NCBI GenBank assembly: GCA_020057115.1
Contig: JAGVGJ010000040.1
Span: forward strand, 1-43,215
DNA from: Candidatus Omnitrophota bacterium
GTDB taxonomy: Bacteria; Omnitrophota; Gorgyraeia; 2-01-FULL-45-10
Direction: 5' to 3'
DNA length: 43,215 nucleotides
The translations under genes and the position numbers were made by a program. Below are positions 33,518 through 41,440 of this stretch, one piece after another; the stretch's first letter is position 1, and every line of letters starts with the position of its first letter. Under the pieces are notes generated by a model. The model saw only the letters and a list, made by a program, of their open reading frames with translations. It did not search any database and was not told where the DNA came from.

Positions 33518-34219
33518 ATGAAAACCGGCATAAAAATATTCGTCGCAGGCCTGGCTTTAGCCATGGTCCTGAATCCGCTTGCGGCTCTTGCCGAAGATTC
33601 CAATAAATGGACCAGGCTCGTAGAGGAATCCGGCAAAGTCCTGACAGAAGTCCAACAGATGCCTGACCAGAGCATCCCGGAAGACCTTCTGAGGAGCTGC
33701 GAAGCAATAGCCGTATTTCCTAATACCATATCCGCAGGGCTCGGGATAGGCGGCAAATACGGGCAGGGCATCATCATGGTACGCGACGCCAACAACCGCA
33801 AGTGGTCGCCGCCCGCGCTATTTACGATAGCCGGCGGCAGCATCGGATGGCAGATCGGCGGACAGGCGACTGATTTCGTGCTTCTTATAATGAACCGCAA
33901 GAGCGTCGGCGGCTTATTGGCCGGAAAATTCAAGCTGGGAGTCGACGCTTCCGTGGCCGCGGGGCCTGTGGGCAGAGCGGCCGAGGCCTCGACCGATGTG
34001 CAGTTAAAAGGCGGGATCCTGTCATATTCTAGGAGCCGCGGCCTTTTCGCAGGCGTAAAGATCGAGGGAGCGGTCATAACCCAGCACTGGGAAGGCGATA
34101 AGACGCTTTACGGAAAAGAGCTATCGGCACAGCAGATACTTATAGAGAGCAAGGTGAGAATGCCCAAGTGCGCAGACGCGCTCTTGAAGCTCCTTGGAAA
34201 ATATCCTTATAAAAAATAA
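33518..34219 (+). CDS. Secreted SYLF-domain (Ysc84-like) lipid-binding protein
   Basis: The protein has a signal peptide (MKTGIKIFVAGLALAMVLNP, cleavage near Ala-Glu at about residue 26) followed by a SYLF/Ysc84 domain: EAIAVFPNTISAGLGIGGKYG, SPPALFTIAGGSIGWQIGGQ, TDFVLLIMN and SYSRSRGLFAGVKIEGAVI. The domain binds phosphoinositide-like lipids in eukaryotes; the bacterial role is unknown, and a periplasmic lipid contact is plausible. The ATG at 33518 follows AAGGAGG by five bases; the longer frame from 33470 is not supported. It lies between pgi and a DUF362 gene. Confidence 0.88.
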   Translation: MKTGIKIFVAGLALAMVLNPLAALAEDSNKWTRLVEESGKVLTEVQQMPDQSIPEDLLRSCEAIAVFPNTISAGLGIGGKYGQGIIMVRDANNRKWSPPALFTIAGGSIGWQIGGQATDFVLLIMNRKSVGGLLAGKFKLGVDASVAAGPVGRAAEASTDVQLKGGILSYSRSRGLFAGVKIEGAVITQHWEGDKTLYGKELSAQQILIESKVRMPKCADALLKLLGKYPYKK

Positions 34220-34227
34220 GGACATCT

Positions 34228-35301
34228 GTGAAGAGTAAAGTATATTTCATCTCTCTCGACGACAAAGAAGCTGACGCGCTTGTCATGGCGAAGTTCTCGC
34301 GCCTCATGGATAAGGCGGATCCGTTCGGTTTCATAAAAACCGGCGAATCTGTAGCAGTAAAGACCCATTTCGGCGAAGAGGGCAATACCGGCCATATCAA
34401 GCCTCCGTATCTTAAGATGGTCGTTGAGCGCGTGCTCCAAAAAGGCGGTAAGCCGTCGCTTTCGGATTCTAATGCCCTCTACCGCGGGCAGCGCACCTTC
34501 ACTAAAGACCACATAAAACTAGCCCATGACCATGGATTCACCGAAGAAGCGACGGGGGCCGGCGTAGTCATCGCTGAGGGCGAGAGCGGCAAGGATGTGA
34601 CGGACGTGCCTGCCGGCGGTAAGCATATAAAGAAGGCGAAGATAGCGTCATTCTATCGCCTCGCAGACAACATAATAGCCGTATCGCACTTCAAGGGCCA
34701 TCTGATAACAGGTTTCGGCGGCGCCATAAAGAACATCGGGATGGGGTGCGCATCGAGAGAAGGGAAGCTCGCGCAGCATTCAAACCTGTCCCCATTCGTT
34801 AATACCGAAGCATGCGTCGCCTGCGGGGCATGCTTCGCGATATGCCCGGTCCAGGCCATATCGATATCCAATAAAAAATCGCACATAGACCCGAAGAAAT
34901 GCATAGGATGCTCTGAATGCATCGCGACCTGCACTTACAACGCCATTACAGTAGATTTTAACGCCGGCATAAGCGATGTCCAGGAGAAGATGGCCGAATA
35001 CGCCTTTGCTGCATTGCGGGGCAAGGAGAAGAAGGCGCTATTCATAAATTTCGCCCTCAGAATATCACAGGAATGCGACTGCTGGCCAAAGGATTTCCCG
35101 TTAATAGCGCCTGATGTCGGGATACTATTGTCGCGCGATCCCGTTGCCGCAGACAAAGCATCCATGGATGCCGTCATCAAGGCATGCGGAAAAGACGCAT
35201 TCAAAGAAGCGCATCCTGACGTGGACGGCATGAAACAATTAAAGCACGCCGAGGCGATCGGCCTCGGCACAATGGAATACGAACTCATAAATGTACCGTA
35301 A
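34228..35301 (+). CDS. DUF362 protein with two [4Fe-4S] ferredoxin motifs
   Basis: The N-terminal part is DUF362 (VAVKTHFGEEGNTGHIKPPY, DNIIAVSHFKGHLITGFGG with GAIKNIGMG). A 2x[4Fe-4S] ferredoxin module follows with Cys196, 199, 202 and 206 and Cys225, 228, 231 and 235. The C-terminal part returns to DUF362 (PDVGILLSRDPVAADKASMD). The function is not known; it is probably a redox or cluster-handling enzyme of the cytoplasm. Length 357 is usual. The start is GTG at 34228, 8 bases after the SYLF gene. Confidence 0.9.
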   Translation: MKSKVYFISLDDKEADALVMAKFSRLMDKADPFGFIKTGESVAVKTHFGEEGNTGHIKPPYLKMVVERVLQKGGKPSLSDSNALYRGQRTFTKDHIKLAHDHGFTEEATGAGVVIAEGESGKDVTDVPAGGKHIKKAKIASFYRLADNIIAVSHFKGHLITGFGGAIKNIGMGCASREGKLAQHSNLSPFVNTEACVACGACFAICPVQAISISNKKSHIDPKKCIGCSECIATCTYNAITVDFNAGISDVQEKMAEYAFAALRGKEKKALFINFALRISQECDCWPKDFPLIAPDVGILLSRDPVAADKASMDAVIKACGKDAFKEAHPDVDGMKQLKHAEAIGLGTMEYELINVP

Positions 35302-35314
35302 ATTAAGGAGAGTT

Positions 35315-37801
35315 ATGGCTATAAAGAAGAATAAGACGACCGCATGGCCGATCGTGCATAAGGACATGTCGAAGGACGGCATCGAGCTCTCGTTCCAGGC
35401 AAACCGGCAATATTCTCTGGCCAAGGACCAGTATACGGCGACATCTTATGACGACTTCATGGCCCTGTCGATGGCGGTCCGCGACAGGCTGGTCGAGAGA
35501 TGGATATTGACCCAGCAGAGATACCATAAAGAGAACGTGAAGCGCGTCTACTATTTTTCCATGGAGTTCCTGATAGGCAGGCTCCTGGGAAGCAATATCA
35601 TTAACCTTGGGTTGTCAAAGCAGATAAATCAAGTCTGTTCTGACCTCGGCCTTGATCTTGAAAAGGTCCGGGACGATGAGCTCGACGCAGGGCTTGGCAA
35701 TGCCGGCCTCGGACGGCTGGCCGCCTGCTTTCTTGATTCAATGGCAACGCTCGGCATACCGGCGCATGGGTATGGCATAAGATATGATTACGGAATATTC
35801 AACCAGAAGATAATCAACGGCTACCAGGTCGAATTCCCGGACGAGTGGTTGCGGCAGGCAAACCCATGGGAATTCGCGAGGCCGGAATATACGGTGAAGA
35901 TACGTTTCAACGGCCGCACGACCACATACCAGGACGAGAATGGCAAGACCCGCACGAGATGGGTAGATACCGACGATGTCCTCGCAACGCCTTACGACAT
36001 CCCCGTGGCGGGATATATGAACAGTGTCGTGAACAACCTGCGCCTCTGGTCAGCCAGGAGCACGGAGGACTTTGACTTCCAGTATTTCAATGACGGCAAC
36101 TATGAGCGCGCGGTCTATAATAAGGTCAATTCCGAGAATATCTCCAAAGTCCTTTATCCGAACGATAACATCAGCCACGGGAAAGAGCTGCGCCTCAAAC
36201 AGGAATATTTCTTTACGGCCGCGTCGATCGCGGACATAATCCGCCGCTTCAAGATAGAGAACTCCGACCTTAAAAAACTTCCCGATAAGGCAGCGATACA
36301 GCTGAATGACACGCATCCTGCCATCTCAATAGTGGAGCTGATGCGCGTCCTTATAGACGACCATAACCTGGAATGGGATACGGCATGGGACATAACTACC
36401 CGCACTTTCGCATACACGAACCACACCATAATGCCCGAGGCTCTTGAGAGCTGGCCCGTGACGCTCCTGGAGAAATTGCTGCCCAGGCATCTTCAGATCA
36501 TATACGAGATAAACCTGCGCTTCCTGCAGGAGGTGGCAAAAAAGTTCCCCGGTGACAACGGCCGGCTCGGCAGGATGTCGATAATAGAAGAGGCCGATCC
36601 CAAGCGCATCAGGATGGGGTATCTTTCGGTGGTCGGATCTCATTCGGTGAACGGCGTATCCGCGCTCCATTCAGAGCTTCTGACGACCCGGCTCTTCAGG
36701 GAGTTCTACGAGCTCTGGCCGGACAAATTCAACAATAAGACCAACGGCATAACCCAGAGAAGATGGCTCCAGAAGGCCAACCCGAAACTATCCGACCTCA
36801 TATGCTCGACGATCGGCGACAAATGGATAACCAACCTGTATGAGCTTAAAAAACTTCAGCCATACAAGGACAATGCCGCCTTCAGGGAGAAGTGGCAGAA
36901 GATAAAAAAGGAGAACAAGAAGAACCTGGCCGATTATATCCTTAAGACTACCGGTATCGCCGTCAACCCGGAATCCATGTATGACATCCAGGTCAAGAGG
37001 ATCCACGAGTACAAGCGCCAGCTGCTGTTCGCATTCTATGTCATATCGCAATACCTGAAAGCTAAAAAGGATCCAAGCTCCGTAATAGTCCCCAGGACAT
37101 TCATCATCGGCGGAAAAGCCGCGCCCGGCTATTATATGGCGAAACTTATAATAAAGTTCATCAACAGCGTAGCCGATGTCGTCAACAAGGATAAGGCCAT
37201 CGAAGACAAACTTAAGGTCGTCTTCCTCGAGAATTACCGCGTCTCGCTGGCGGAGAAGATATTCCCGGCAAGCGACCTGTCGGAGCAGATATCGACCGCC
37301 GGCACCGAGGCGTCGGGGACGGGTTGCATGAAGTTCATGGTGAACGGCGCGCTTACTATCGGCACTCTCGACGGGGCGAATGTCGAGATAGCTGAAGAGG
37401 TCGGCATGGACAATATATTCATATTTGGCAACAAGACCGAGGAGATCGAGGCGCTGCGCTCCCGCGGGTACGGGCCGCAGGAATACATAAACCGCTCTCC
37501 GGCATTAAAGGAAGTCTTCGACCTCATCAGGTCCAACTTTTTCTCGCCGGTAGACTTCGGCCAGTTCGATCCCATAGTCAACAGCCTCGTTAACGGAGAC
37601 TACTTCTTCGTCTGCGCTGACTTCGATTCGTATTGCCAGATGCAGGATAATGTGTCCAGGATGTACCTCAATAAGACCGACTGGACAAAGAAGTCCATTT
37701 TGAATGTCTCAAGGTCCGGCAAATTCTCAAGCGACAGGACCATTGAAGAGTATGCGAAAGACATATGGAAAGTGCCTTGCAAAAAGCAGGACAGGCGGTA
37801 G
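35315..37801 (+). CDS. glgP: Glycogen phosphorylase
   Basis: The enzyme releases glucose-1-phosphate from glycogen. It has RVYYFSMEFLIGRLLGSNI, GLGNAGLGRLAACFLDSMAT, QLNDTHPAISIVELMR and NGITQRRWL, and a PLP site with Lys673 in EASGTGCMKF. The usual residue before that Met is Asn (GTGNMKF), here Cys. GALTIGTLDGANVEI follows intact. Length 828 is standard. The ATG at 35315 has AAGGAGA upstream; the one at 35291 overlaps the DUF362 gene. It pairs with glgB and pgi. Confidence 0.95.
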   Translation: MAIKKNKTTAWPIVHKDMSKDGIELSFQANRQYSLAKDQYTATSYDDFMALSMAVRDRLVERWILTQQRYHKENVKRVYYFSMEFLIGRLLGSNIINLGLSKQINQVCSDLGLDLEKVRDDELDAGLGNAGLGRLAACFLDSMATLGIPAHGYGIRYDYGIFNQKIINGYQVEFPDEWLRQANPWEFARPEYTVKIRFNGRTTTYQDENGKTRTRWVDTDDVLATPYDIPVAGYMNSVVNNLRLWSARSTEDFDFQYFNDGNYERAVYNKVNSENISKVLYPNDNISHGKELRLKQEYFFTAASIADIIRRFKIENSDLKKLPDKAAIQLNDTHPAISIVELMRVLIDDHNLEWDTAWDITTRTFAYTNHTIMPEALESWPVTLLEKLLPRHLQIIYEINLRFLQEVAKKFPGDNGRLGRMSIIEEADPKRIRMGYLSVVGSHSVNGVSALHSELLTTRLFREFYELWPDKFNNKTNGITQRRWLQKANPKLSDLICSTIGDKWITNLYELKKLQPYKDNAAFREKWQKIKKENKKNLADYILKTTGIAVNPESMYDIQVKRIHEYKRQLLFAFYVISQYLKAKKDPSSVIVPRTFIIGGKAAPGYYMAKLIIKFINSVADVVNKDKAIEDKLKVVFLENYRVSLAEKIFPASDLSEQISTAGTEASGTGCMKFMVNGALTIGTLDGANVEIAEEVGMDNIFIFGNKTEEIEALRSRGYGPQEYINRSPALKEVFDLIRSNFFSPVDFGQFDPIVNSLVNGDYFFVCADFDSYCQMQDNVSRMYLNKTDWTKKSILNVSRSGKFSSDRTIEEYAKDIWKVPCKKQDRR

Positions 37802-37836
37802 CGAGGGGTAAGAATTAATTTTAACGAGATATCGGC

Positions 37837-38577
37837 CTATTCGCGGGCGGCAAACTCAAGCTGGGCGCGGACAATATCTTTTAAGGCGGCGAAGTCGGCC
37901 GCCTTAAATTTTGCGGTATCGATCGCGGGCAATACCTTGAGCCTGCAGGATGCCTTCCTGAACAGCCAGCTCCCTTTAGGTATCGCATTTCCCGTTCCAT
38001 CAAGATATATCGGCAGCACCGGGACCTTCTCTTTTATCGCGAGTTTAAAAGCTCCGTTCTGAAAATCCCTCATAGCGCCGGTCTCGCTGCGCGTACCCTC
38101 CGGGAAGAAGAGGACCGACATCCCGCACCTAAGCCATTCGGCTGCATGGCGATAGACATGCTTTATGCTTGAAAAATCACCGCGTTCCAAGCGGATATGT
38201 TTTGCCAGAGATAGCTCCCACCCAAGAACGGGGACTCTGAAGAGATCATCTTTAGCGACCCACTTGAACTGCATCTTGGTCTGATATATGACGACTATGT
38301 CGGCAAGACTCTGGTGGTTTGAGACAACCACATAGGTCTTCTTCTTATTAATATTCTCAAGGCCGCTTACGCGGATCTTCCAGTATGGGTTGAGGGCCAG
38401 GACAGCGTCCGACCACCAGAAACACTGGGCGTGGACAAAGCGCCGCTTCTTGTTGTCGAACGGATATAGCACGACCACGAAGAATAGCATCACAAAGTAA
38501 AGAAGGATAGTGAGCGTAGTTCCCACCGTCCAGATCATGACAGATCTCGCAGCTTTTAAGTTCATAATTATTTTCAT
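37837..38577 (-). CDS. plsC: 1-acylglycerol-3-phosphate acyltransferase (PlsC-like)
   Basis: This is the only clear minus-strand gene. The product has a hydrophobic N-terminal anchor (IWTVGTTLTILLYFVMLFFV), the catalytic NHQSLADIVV (His-X4-Asp), FPEGTRSETG and VPVLPIYLDGTGNAI. It forms phosphatidic acid by acylating the second position of lysophosphatidate. The start at 38577 (MKIIMNLK) is a guess because no ribosome-binding site is seen; the longer frame from 38655 adds a Trp and Pro-rich piece. It is convergent with glgP, with 35 bases between, and divergent from the YchF-like gene. Confidence 0.88.
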   Translation of the reverse strand: MKIIMNLKAARSVMIWTVGTTLTILLYFVMLFFVVVLYPFDNKKRRFVHAQCFWWSDAVLALNPYWKIRVSGLENINKKKTYVVVSNHQSLADIVVIYQTKMQFKWVAKDDLFRVPVLGWELSLAKHIRLERGDFSSIKHVYRHAAEWLRCGMSVLFFPEGTRSETGAMRDFQNGAFKLAIKEKVPVLPIYLDGTGNAIPKGSWLFRKASCRLKVLPAIDTAKFKAADFAALKDIVRAQLEFAARE

Positions 38578-38639
38578 AATAAGGCATATTATCGGCAATG
38601 TCAAAGCAAAAATTGGCCAAGGCTGGAAGATAGATGCGG

Positions 38640-38668
38640 TTGAATCGGACCGCATTATGATGTATAAT
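38640..38668 (+). promoter_or_regulatory. Sigma70-type promoter of the YchF-like gene
   Basis: TTGAAT and TATAAT are separated by 17 bases. Transcription would start near 38675, at the edge of a heptad array. It fits the divergent arrangement with plsC and the lack of an upstream co-directional gene. Confidence 0.7.
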
Positions 38669-38675
38669 ACAAACC

Positions 38676-38703
38676 GGACCCTGGTGCCTGGCGCCTGGAA
38701 CCT
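38676..38703 (-). repeat. Heptad array, AGGGTCC family, reverse orientation
   Basis: Four 7-bp units read GGACCCT, GGTGCCT, GGCGCCT and GGAACCT on the + strand, that is AGGTTCC, AGGCGCC, AGGCACC and AGGGTCC on the other. It lies in the leader of the YchF-like gene, directly at the predicted start of transcription. The units are more diverged than in the other arrays. Confidence 0.7.
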
Positions 38704-38726
38704 ACTACTAACAATACAAGGACACT

Positions 38727-39800
38727 ATGAAAATAGGCATGCTGGGCCTGCCACAGGTGGGCAAGAAGACATTATTCGAACTCCTGACCAACCACAAGCC
38801 TTCCGAGAATGAGATCGTCTCCGGAAAGCCCATAAAGAGCATGGCCGAGGTAAAAGATGCCAGGTTCGATTGGCTTGTCGACATCTACAAGCCGAAGAAA
38901 GAGGTGAGGGCCAGGATAGACATGGAATTATTGCCAAAACTCGAAAAAGACACCATAGCGAAGGGCGACATATTCAATGATATCGCCGATGCCGATGCGC
39001 TGTGCCATGTCGTCAGGGCTTTCGAAGATGATTCCGTCTATCATGTAGACGGCTCCGTAGATCCCAAGAGGGATATAGACAAAATAAACTCCGAGCTGAT
39101 CCTCTATGACCTCATATTCATTGAAAAGAGGATCGAGAGGATAGATAAAAAGGCCAAGGTGACAAAGGACGAGGCCTCCATAAAAGAGAAGGAATTCCTT
39201 GCCACGCTCAAGATCCAGCTCGACAAGGAGCTCCCGTTAAGGCTTCTGGACTTCACCCATGACGATAAGAAGATGATGACATCCTATCCTTTCGTTACAA
39301 GGAAGGATATGCTTGTCGTGCTGAACGTGGCTGAAGATAAATTGAGCGACACCTCGCTCCTGGAGAAGCTGAGAGCAGATTACGCAAGCCTTAAGATCGG
39401 GATCATGCAGGTGTCGGCGAAAGTCGAGTCGGAGATAGTCAAGCTCGAATCGGCCGAAGAGAGGCGGGACTTCATGCAGTCGCTAGGCATCGCGGAACCC
39501 GCTATCAACATACTGACGGCGCTGCTCCTAAAGTCTTTAAACCTACTATCATTCTTTACGGTAGGCCAGGATGAGGTGCGCCAGTGGCTGGTAAGGGCAG
39601 GTTCGACAGCCCCCGAGGCCGCAGGCGTCATACACACAGACCTGCAGAAAGGTTTTATAAGGGCCGAGGTCTTCAAATATAATGACGTAAAGGCGCTTGG
39701 CGGCGAAGATAAAGTAAAGGCCGCCGGCAAGTTCTACGTAAAAGGCAAGGATTATATCGTCGAAGAGGGCGATATACTCAATATTCGGTTTAACGTATAA
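38727..39800 (+). CDS. Degenerate YchF/OLA1-like protein
   Basis: The protein follows YchF from end to end: MKIGMLGLPQVGKKTLFELL, ADADALCHVVRAFEDDSVYH, RDFMQSLGIAEPAINIL and a C-terminal TGS domain with TVGQDEVRQWLVRAGSTAPEAA and KDYIVEEGDILNIRFNV. Two catalytic motifs are changed. The P-loop has GKK where GKS is expected, with Lys14 in place of Ser, and the DXAG switch II motif is absent from the shortened segment around residues 70-85. ATP or GTP hydrolysis is therefore doubtful. The NVAE motif is kept. It may be a pseudo-NTPase on the ribosome. Confidence 0.85.
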   Translation: MKIGMLGLPQVGKKTLFELLTNHKPSENEIVSGKPIKSMAEVKDARFDWLVDIYKPKKEVRARIDMELLPKLEKDTIAKGDIFNDIADADALCHVVRAFEDDSVYHVDGSVDPKRDIDKINSELILYDLIFIEKRIERIDKKAKVTKDEASIKEKEFLATLKIQLDKELPLRLLDFTHDDKKMMTSYPFVTRKDMLVVLNVAEDKLSDTSLLEKLRADYASLKIGIMQVSAKVESEIVKLESAEERRDFMQSLGIAEPAINILTALLLKSLNLLSFFTVGQDEVRQWLVRAGSTAPEAAGVIHTDLQKGFIRAEVFKYNDVKALGGEDKVKAAGKFYVKGKDYIVEEGDILNIRFNV

Positions 39801-39809
39801 GGAGCTCCG

Positions 39810-40178
39810 ATGATCGGATTCTTGATAAGGCTCGCGGTAAATTCACTGGCGATACTGATAGTCACGCATATCGTAAGGGGCATTGAGGTGACAAGCACCG
39901 TCACGGCTGTTGTGGCGGCATTTGTCCTCGGCATCATCAATGCCTTCTTAAGGCCCCTCACCATACTCATAACCCTCCCCATAAATATCCTCACGCTCGG
40001 CCTGTTCACATTCTTCATAAACGGTTTTCTCTTCTACGCGGTATCGAAGATAGTGAAAGGTTTTATCATTACCGGCTTTTGGCCCGCATTCTTCGGGGCC
40101 ATACTTTTCAGTCCCATCAGTTTTTTACTCAGTCTGCTTATCAGCAAAAGGGGCAAGGTCGAAGTAATGGTCGACTAA
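39810..40178 (+). CDS. Small membrane protein, phage-holin-IV/YvlD-like family
   Basis: The 122-residue product has four hydrophobic segments and VNSLAILIVTHIVRGIEVTS, then GIINAFLRPLTILITLPINI and LGLFTFFINGFLFYAVSKIV. This matches the family called phage holin family 4 or DUF-type YvlD; despite the name most members are ordinary chromosomal membrane proteins. The function is unknown. It follows the YchF-like gene by 9 bases with a GGAGC ribosome-binding site and precedes the ACT gene. Confidence 0.82.
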   Translation: MIGFLIRLAVNSLAILIVTHIVRGIEVTSTVTAVVAAFVLGIINAFLRPLTILITLPINILTLGLFTFFINGFLFYAVSKIVKGFIITGFWPAFFGAILFSPISFLLSLLISKRGKVEVMVD

Positions 40179-40234
40179 ATAGTAAATTGTGTGGTAGCTC
40201 GATCGGTATGGAACGGTAAAAATAAGGAGGGTAT

Positions 40235-40645
40235 ATGATCAAAAAAGTGACTCTCGCAAAAGAGATAGTGGTCTCATCCGAAAACAAGGTCGGAATCCTC
40301 GCGAATATCTCGAAGATATTGGCCGACCATGACATCAACATCGAAGGAGTAGCCGGATACGGAGACAATAAAGAGGCGAAGATCATGATCGTAACTGACG
40401 ATAATCTCCGCGCGTGCGACGCGCTGAGGAAGGCCGGCTACAAGTCTGTCAAGGAGAGCGAGATATTAATGATCGACCTCATCAATAAGCCGGGCGCGTT
40501 AAAGAATGTCACGGCAAGGCTTGCTGCCGAGAATATCGATATTCGTTATACCTACGGCACGATCTGCACCGAAGGCTGCCCTGCGAAGATCATCATAGCG
40601 ACAAATGCCAATGAAAAGGCATTCGTGTTGCTAAAGACGACATAA
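40235..40645 (+). CDS. Double ACT-domain protein
   Basis: Two ACT domains fill the 136 residues: VVSSENKVGILANISKILAD with NIEGVAGYG, and MIDLINKPGALKNVTARLAA with NIDIRYTYG. No catalytic domain is attached. Such proteins bind amino acids or small ligands and sense amino-acid status. A good AAGGAGGG ribosome-binding site lies upstream. The ligand and partner are unknown. A full heptad array follows directly. Confidence 0.88.
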   Translation: MIKKVTLAKEIVVSSENKVGILANISKILADHDINIEGVAGYGDNKEAKIMIVTDDNLRACDALRKAGYKSVKESEILMIDLINKPGALKNVTARLAAENIDIRYTYGTICTEGCPAKIIIATNANEKAFVLLKTT

Positions 40646-40648
40646 CAT

Positions 40649-40678
40649 AGGGTCCAGGGGCCAGGGTCAAGGGTCCAG
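40649..40678 (+). repeat. Heptad array, AGGGTCC family, identical to 2152-2181
   Basis: Four 7-bp units plus AG, in the order AGGGTCC, AGGGGCC, AGGGTCA, AGGGTCC, three bases after the ACT gene stop. The 30 bases match 2152-2181 exactly, 38 kb away and in unrelated surroundings. The next 60 bases (40679-40740) are AT-rich and hold nothing I can identify. Confidence 0.85.
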
Positions 40679-40740
40679 AAATTATAAATGCCCCTATAAA
40701 TTTTCAATTGTTAGTAAGGAAATAGATAGCTAGGCTTCTA

Positions 40741-40769
40741 TTGACTTAACACACATTGTCATATATACT
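40741..40769 (+). promoter_or_regulatory. Sigma70-type promoter before the PEP-CTERM gene
   Basis: TTGACT and TATACT are separated by 17 bases. Transcription would start near 40776, only about ten bases before a strong terminator hairpin. It is the only promoter I can see upstream of the surface-protein gene at 40877. Confidence 0.75.
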
Positions 40770-40786
40770 TTAAGAGGAGTATCTCT

Positions 40787-40821
40787 ATCCCAATCGACCT
40801 GACGTCGGTTGGGATTTTTTT
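40787..40821 (+). terminator. Strong intrinsic terminator or attenuator
   Basis: ATCCCAATCGAC and GTCGGTTGGGAT form a 12-bp stem with one T-G wobble and a 5-base loop (CTGAC), followed by seven T residues. It lies immediately after a promoter, so it may attenuate the PEP-CTERM gene or end a tiny transcript. It may also end the ACT gene transcript. Confidence 0.85.
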
Positions 40822-40823
40822 AT

Positions 40824-40860
40824 GTCATTGCGAGGAGGCCGAAGGCCGACGAAGCAATCT
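40824..40860 (+). repeat. Dispersed palindromic element (CATTGCGAG type)
   Basis: The stretch from GTCATTGC to GCAATCT is a palindrome: ATTGC at 40827-40831 with GCAAT at 40854-40858, and an inner GGCC-GAA-GGCC. Elements with this opening and closing are widely dispersed in many bacterial genomes, from memory. One copy is present here, between the terminator and the PEP-CTERM gene. Confidence 0.6.
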
Positions 40861-40876
40861 ATCAATAAGGAAGAGA

Positions 40877-41440
40877 ATGAAAAATCAACTAACGAGCACA
40901 ACGGTTCACCAAAACCTGAAAGGGGTGAGGGCGATGTTCCGAAAGACGAGCGTGATCTGCCTCGGAATTTTTATGTTCATAGCGATTACATCCATGGTCC
41001 TCGCGCCTCCTGCGTTTGCAGACGGGTGGTGGAATAGCAGTGCGAATGATGATTGGTCCAACACATCAAAATGGGCATACGGCTACAAGCCCGGCGCCAG
41101 TGACACTGTCTATATAGGATATGCCGGGTTTGCAAATCCTTCTGAAGTCAAAATCACGTCGACGCAGGCTGCGGGTAACGTGTTTCTGGGCTGGAACTCG
41201 GGAACCAGTGGCAAGATAAATATGATGACAGGCGGTACTCTAAATTCAGGCAACATCTATAATGGTTATGTTCTCAATAGCACTGGCACCATGACTATGA
41301 CCGGCGGGACTATTAATGCACCCTATATGCAAATGGCTTCTGTTGCTAATTCTAGAGGTAACATGAATATAACAGGCGGGACCTATAACGGCAGTTCTAT
41401 AGATCCGGGCTATCTGGTGGTAATGGTACATATACCATGA
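40877..41440 (+). CDS. PEP-CTERM repeat protein, N-terminal part (frameshifted gene)
   Basis: This fragment has a signal peptide (hydrophobic region SVICLGIFMFIAITSMVLAP, cleaved near Ala-Asp-Gly) and a first domain with the sequence WWNSSANDDWSNTSKWAYGY. Repeats with GG-T-N patterns follow, such as TMTMTGGTINAPYMQM. It ends out of frame in GYLVVMVHIP. The frame that continues the repeats begins upstream of the stop, near 41389, and reads SGGNGTYTMSGG. Adding one base near 41401 would restore a single frame. AAGGAAG lies before the ATG at 40877; an ATG at 40934 is a second option. Confidence 0.85.
   Translation: MKNQLTSTTVHQNLKGVRAMFRKTSVICLGIFMFIAITSMVLAPPAFADGWWNSSANDDWSNTSKWAYGYKPGASDTVYIGYAGFANPSEVKITSTQAAGNVFLGWNSGTSGKINMMTGGTLNSGNIYNGYVLNSTGTMTMTGGTINAPYMQMASVANSRGNMNITGGTYNGSSIDPGYLVVMVHIP

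Noticed and set aside
39810-40178. Prophage remnant because of the holin-type name
   Set aside because: No phage genes are near, and most proteins of this family are ordinary chromosomal membrane proteins.
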